DNA of 64,000 nt from Nocardioides terrae (lineage in GTDB: Bacteria > Actinomycetota > Actinomycetes > Propionibacteriales > Nocardioidaceae), in contig NZ_FOLB01000006.1 of assembly GCF_900112345.1 (NCBI RefSeq), forward strand, positions 1 through 64,000, written 5' to 3'. Every line of letters begins with the position of its first letter. The first letter of the stretch is position 1. A program made the position numbers and the translations under genes. The notes beneath the pieces are model-generated. The model made no database searches, was not told the DNA's origin, and saw nothing but the letters and a program-made list of their open reading frames with translations. Positions 63,066 through 64,000 of the stretch are shown piece by piece.

Positions 63066-63689
63066 TCAGTCGCGCGTCGGGTCGACGCCGGCCGCGGGGA
63101 GGATGATCTGGTCGAGCACCCTCGTGATCAGGTCCTCGTCGGGCAGCTGGCCCATGACGAAGACGCGGTGGAGGACGATGCCGGCCAAGGCCGGCTCGAT
63201 GAGGTCGAGGTCGATGTCGTCGCGCAGCTCGCCGCGCGCCTTGGCCCGCTCCCACGGGGCCCGCGAGAGCGCGAGCTTCTCCGCGACGAACCGCGCGCGG
63301 AACTGCTCGGCGAACTCCGGGTCACGCTGGATGGCGGTCAGGACGCTGCTGAACACGGCGACCGCGTCGGGGTCGGTGAGCCCGCCCATCCCGCAGAAGC
63401 CGGCCTCGAGATCGCCGCGCAGGCTGCCGGTGTCGGGGAACTCGTGCGGACCCTTGGAGTGGGCCAGCGCGTCGACGACGAGGTTGGCCTTGCTCGACCA
63501 GCGCCGGTAGAGGGTCGCCTTCGAGGCCTTCGCCCGCGTGGCGACGGCGTCCATGGTGAGCCGGTCGTAGCCGACCTCACCGAGGGTCGCCAGCGTCGCC
63601 TCGAGGATCTCGAGCTCGCGGTCGCCCTCGACGCGAGGGCGGTGCTTGCCCAGGGCTCGGGCCAGGTTCATCGGGGGTGCTCCAGTCAT
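63066..63689 (-). CDS. TetR-family transcriptional regulator of the MFS pump
   Basis: The 207-residue protein has an N-terminal TetR helix-turn-helix (about 26-75, ILEATLATLGEVGYDRLTMDAVATRA then SKATLYRRWSSKANLVVDAL) and a helical C-terminal ligand domain of the TetR_C type. It is the first gene of the regulator-pump operon. The start is ATG 63689; ATG 63671, with GGAG seven bases upstream, is a real alternative that would remove six residues before the HTH. A palindrome 12 bases upstream is the likely operator, implying autoregulation. Confidence 0.9.
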   Translation of the reverse strand: MTGAPPMNLARALGKHRPRVEGDRELEILEATLATLGEVGYDRLTMDAVATRAKASKATLYRRWSSKANLVVDALAHSKGPHEFPDTGSLRGDLEAGFCGMGGLTDPDAVAVFSSVLTAIQRDPEFAEQFRARFVAEKLALSRAPWERAKARGELRDDIDLDLIEPALAGIVLHRVFVMGQLPDEDLITRVLDQIILPAAGVDPTRD

Positions 63690-63700
63690 CGACTTCGTAG

Positions 63701-63717
63701 AACGAAACAGTTTCGTT
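63701..63717 (-). promoter_or_regulatory. Candidate TetR operator
   Basis: AACGAAA-CAG-TTTCGTT is a perfect 7-base inverted repeat with a 3-base centre, directly upstream of the TetR start. TetR-family proteins bind such short palindromes. Further CGTTTC and GCGAAAGC half-sites occur at 63742-63764. Confidence 0.6.
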
Positions 63718-63826
63718 TCACCGTCGAACGATGGTACGCCGTCGTTTCATTCCCGCGAAAGCGAGTTTTCTTCGAGGATCTCCGCGTCCGGTTCCGAGCC
63801 CGGCGTACGACGTCTCCAACGACACC

Positions 63827-63855
63827 TTGAAGCCGGCTGTTCCCGGTGCTAAATG
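63827..63855 (+). promoter_or_regulatory. Probable hsp20 promoter
   Basis: TTGAAG (63827-63832) and TAAATG (63850-63855) are spaced by 17 bases. Transcription would start near 63862, giving a leader of about 47 bases before the hsp20 ATG. Confidence 0.45.
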
Positions 63856-63864
63856 AACAGTTGA

Positions 63865-63881
63865 TGACCCGGACCGGGTCA
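63865..63881. promoter_or_regulatory. Perfect palindrome in the hsp20 leader
   Basis: TGACCCGG-A-CCGGGTCA is a 17-base perfect inverted repeat just after the predicted transcription start. It could be an operator for a heat-shock repressor or a small hairpin in the leader. It does not match the HAIR or CIRCE elements. Confidence 0.5.
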
Positions 63882-63908
63882 CGACCGAACGACTATCGGA
63901 GGTGAACC

Positions 63909-64000
63909 ATGTTGATGCGTACCGACCCCTTCCGCGACTTCGACCGGCTCGCCCAGCAGCTCCTGGGCACCGGCTCCACGTCGCGCCCGGCGATCATGCC
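63909..64000 (+). CDS. Hsp20/alpha-crystallin small heat-shock protein (N-terminal part)
   Basis: Only the first 30 residues are in the window (MLMRTDPFRDFDRLAQQLLG...). This start is typical of actinobacterial Hsp20 proteins, whose N-termini read MRTDPFRDFDRL. They are ATP-independent chaperones that hold unfolding proteins. The ATG has GGAGGTGA (63898-63905) just upstream, a strong ribosome-binding site. The crystallin domain is cut by the window edge, so the call rests on the N-terminus alone. Confidence 0.75.
   Translation, partial: MLMRTDPFRDFDRLAQQLLGTGSTSRPAIM

Noticed and set aside
63742..63764. Second TetR operator
   Set aside because: CGTTTC and GCGAAAGC half-sites are imperfect and wrongly spaced compared with the 63701 palindrome; noted only as half-sites.

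Overview
The window is about 70% G+C with GTG/ATG starts and many leaderless genes. It encodes a mycothiol-dependent formaldehyde dehydrogenase, paired ClpP1/ClpP2 and a split TIGR03960/TIGR03936 radical-SAM pair. This points to a high-GC actinobacterium, most likely Nocardioides or a close relative (Propionibacteriales); the genus is inferred from overall protein character, not from a search.

The backbone is the chromosomal block that in many actinobacteria runs tig - clpP1 - clpP2 - clpX - valS - folC - DUF4233 - ndk - mreBCD - mrdA - rodA - radical SAM pair - rne/rng - rplU - rpmA - obgE - proB. It is followed here by an iscS-like gene, mnmA and a short MetE-like gene. The block is interrupted at gene boundaries by accessory modules.

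Region by region. (1) 1-635: end of an IS481-type element, then tRNA-Gly(TCC) and tRNA-Pro(TGG). (2) 673-2079: trigger factor. (3) 2155-17115: a 15 kb inositol island between tig and clpP1. It has a divergent GntR regulator, a complete iol pathway (iolG, iolE, iolC, DeoC-like aldolase, iolB, iolD, iolA), a sugar ABC importer, and a tail module of a second Gfo/Idh dehydrogenase, a PhyH-type dioxygenase and an SDR. (4) 17190-25876: clpP1P2-clpX, an unknown His/Ser/Gly-rich anchored protein, valS (minus strand), folC-DUF4233-ndk. (5) 25901-27612: mycothiol formaldehyde dehydrogenase plus an MBL hydrolase. (6) 27827-33527: rod-shape operon mreBCD-mrdA-rodA. (7) 33579-37668: an MFS exporter and a two-gene glycosyltransferase-like unit. 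(8) 37754-39691: TIGR03960 radical SAM protein, parted from its usual partner (49472-50191) by a roughly 10 kb surface-polysaccharide island: sugar-nucleotide epimerase, two RgpF-like proteins, OafA-type acyltransferase, coiled-coil protein, methyltransferase, CynX-type MFS. (9) 50192-60659: long rne leader, rne/rng, rplU with a structured leader, rpmA, obgE, proB, cysteine desulfurase, mnmA, MetE-like protein. (10) 60753-64000: DJ-1/PfpI protein, MFS pump with its TetR regulator, and the start of an hsp20 gene.

How the genes work together: the inositol island imports a cyclitol and degrades it to acetyl-CoA and a triose phosphate under GntR control. The mre and surface genes build and decorate the cell envelope. 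The remainder is proteostasis and translation housekeeping.

Gaps over 300 bases: only 50192-50643 (the rne leader) is that long without a gene. Other intergenic stretches carry the hairpins, promoters and operators listed.
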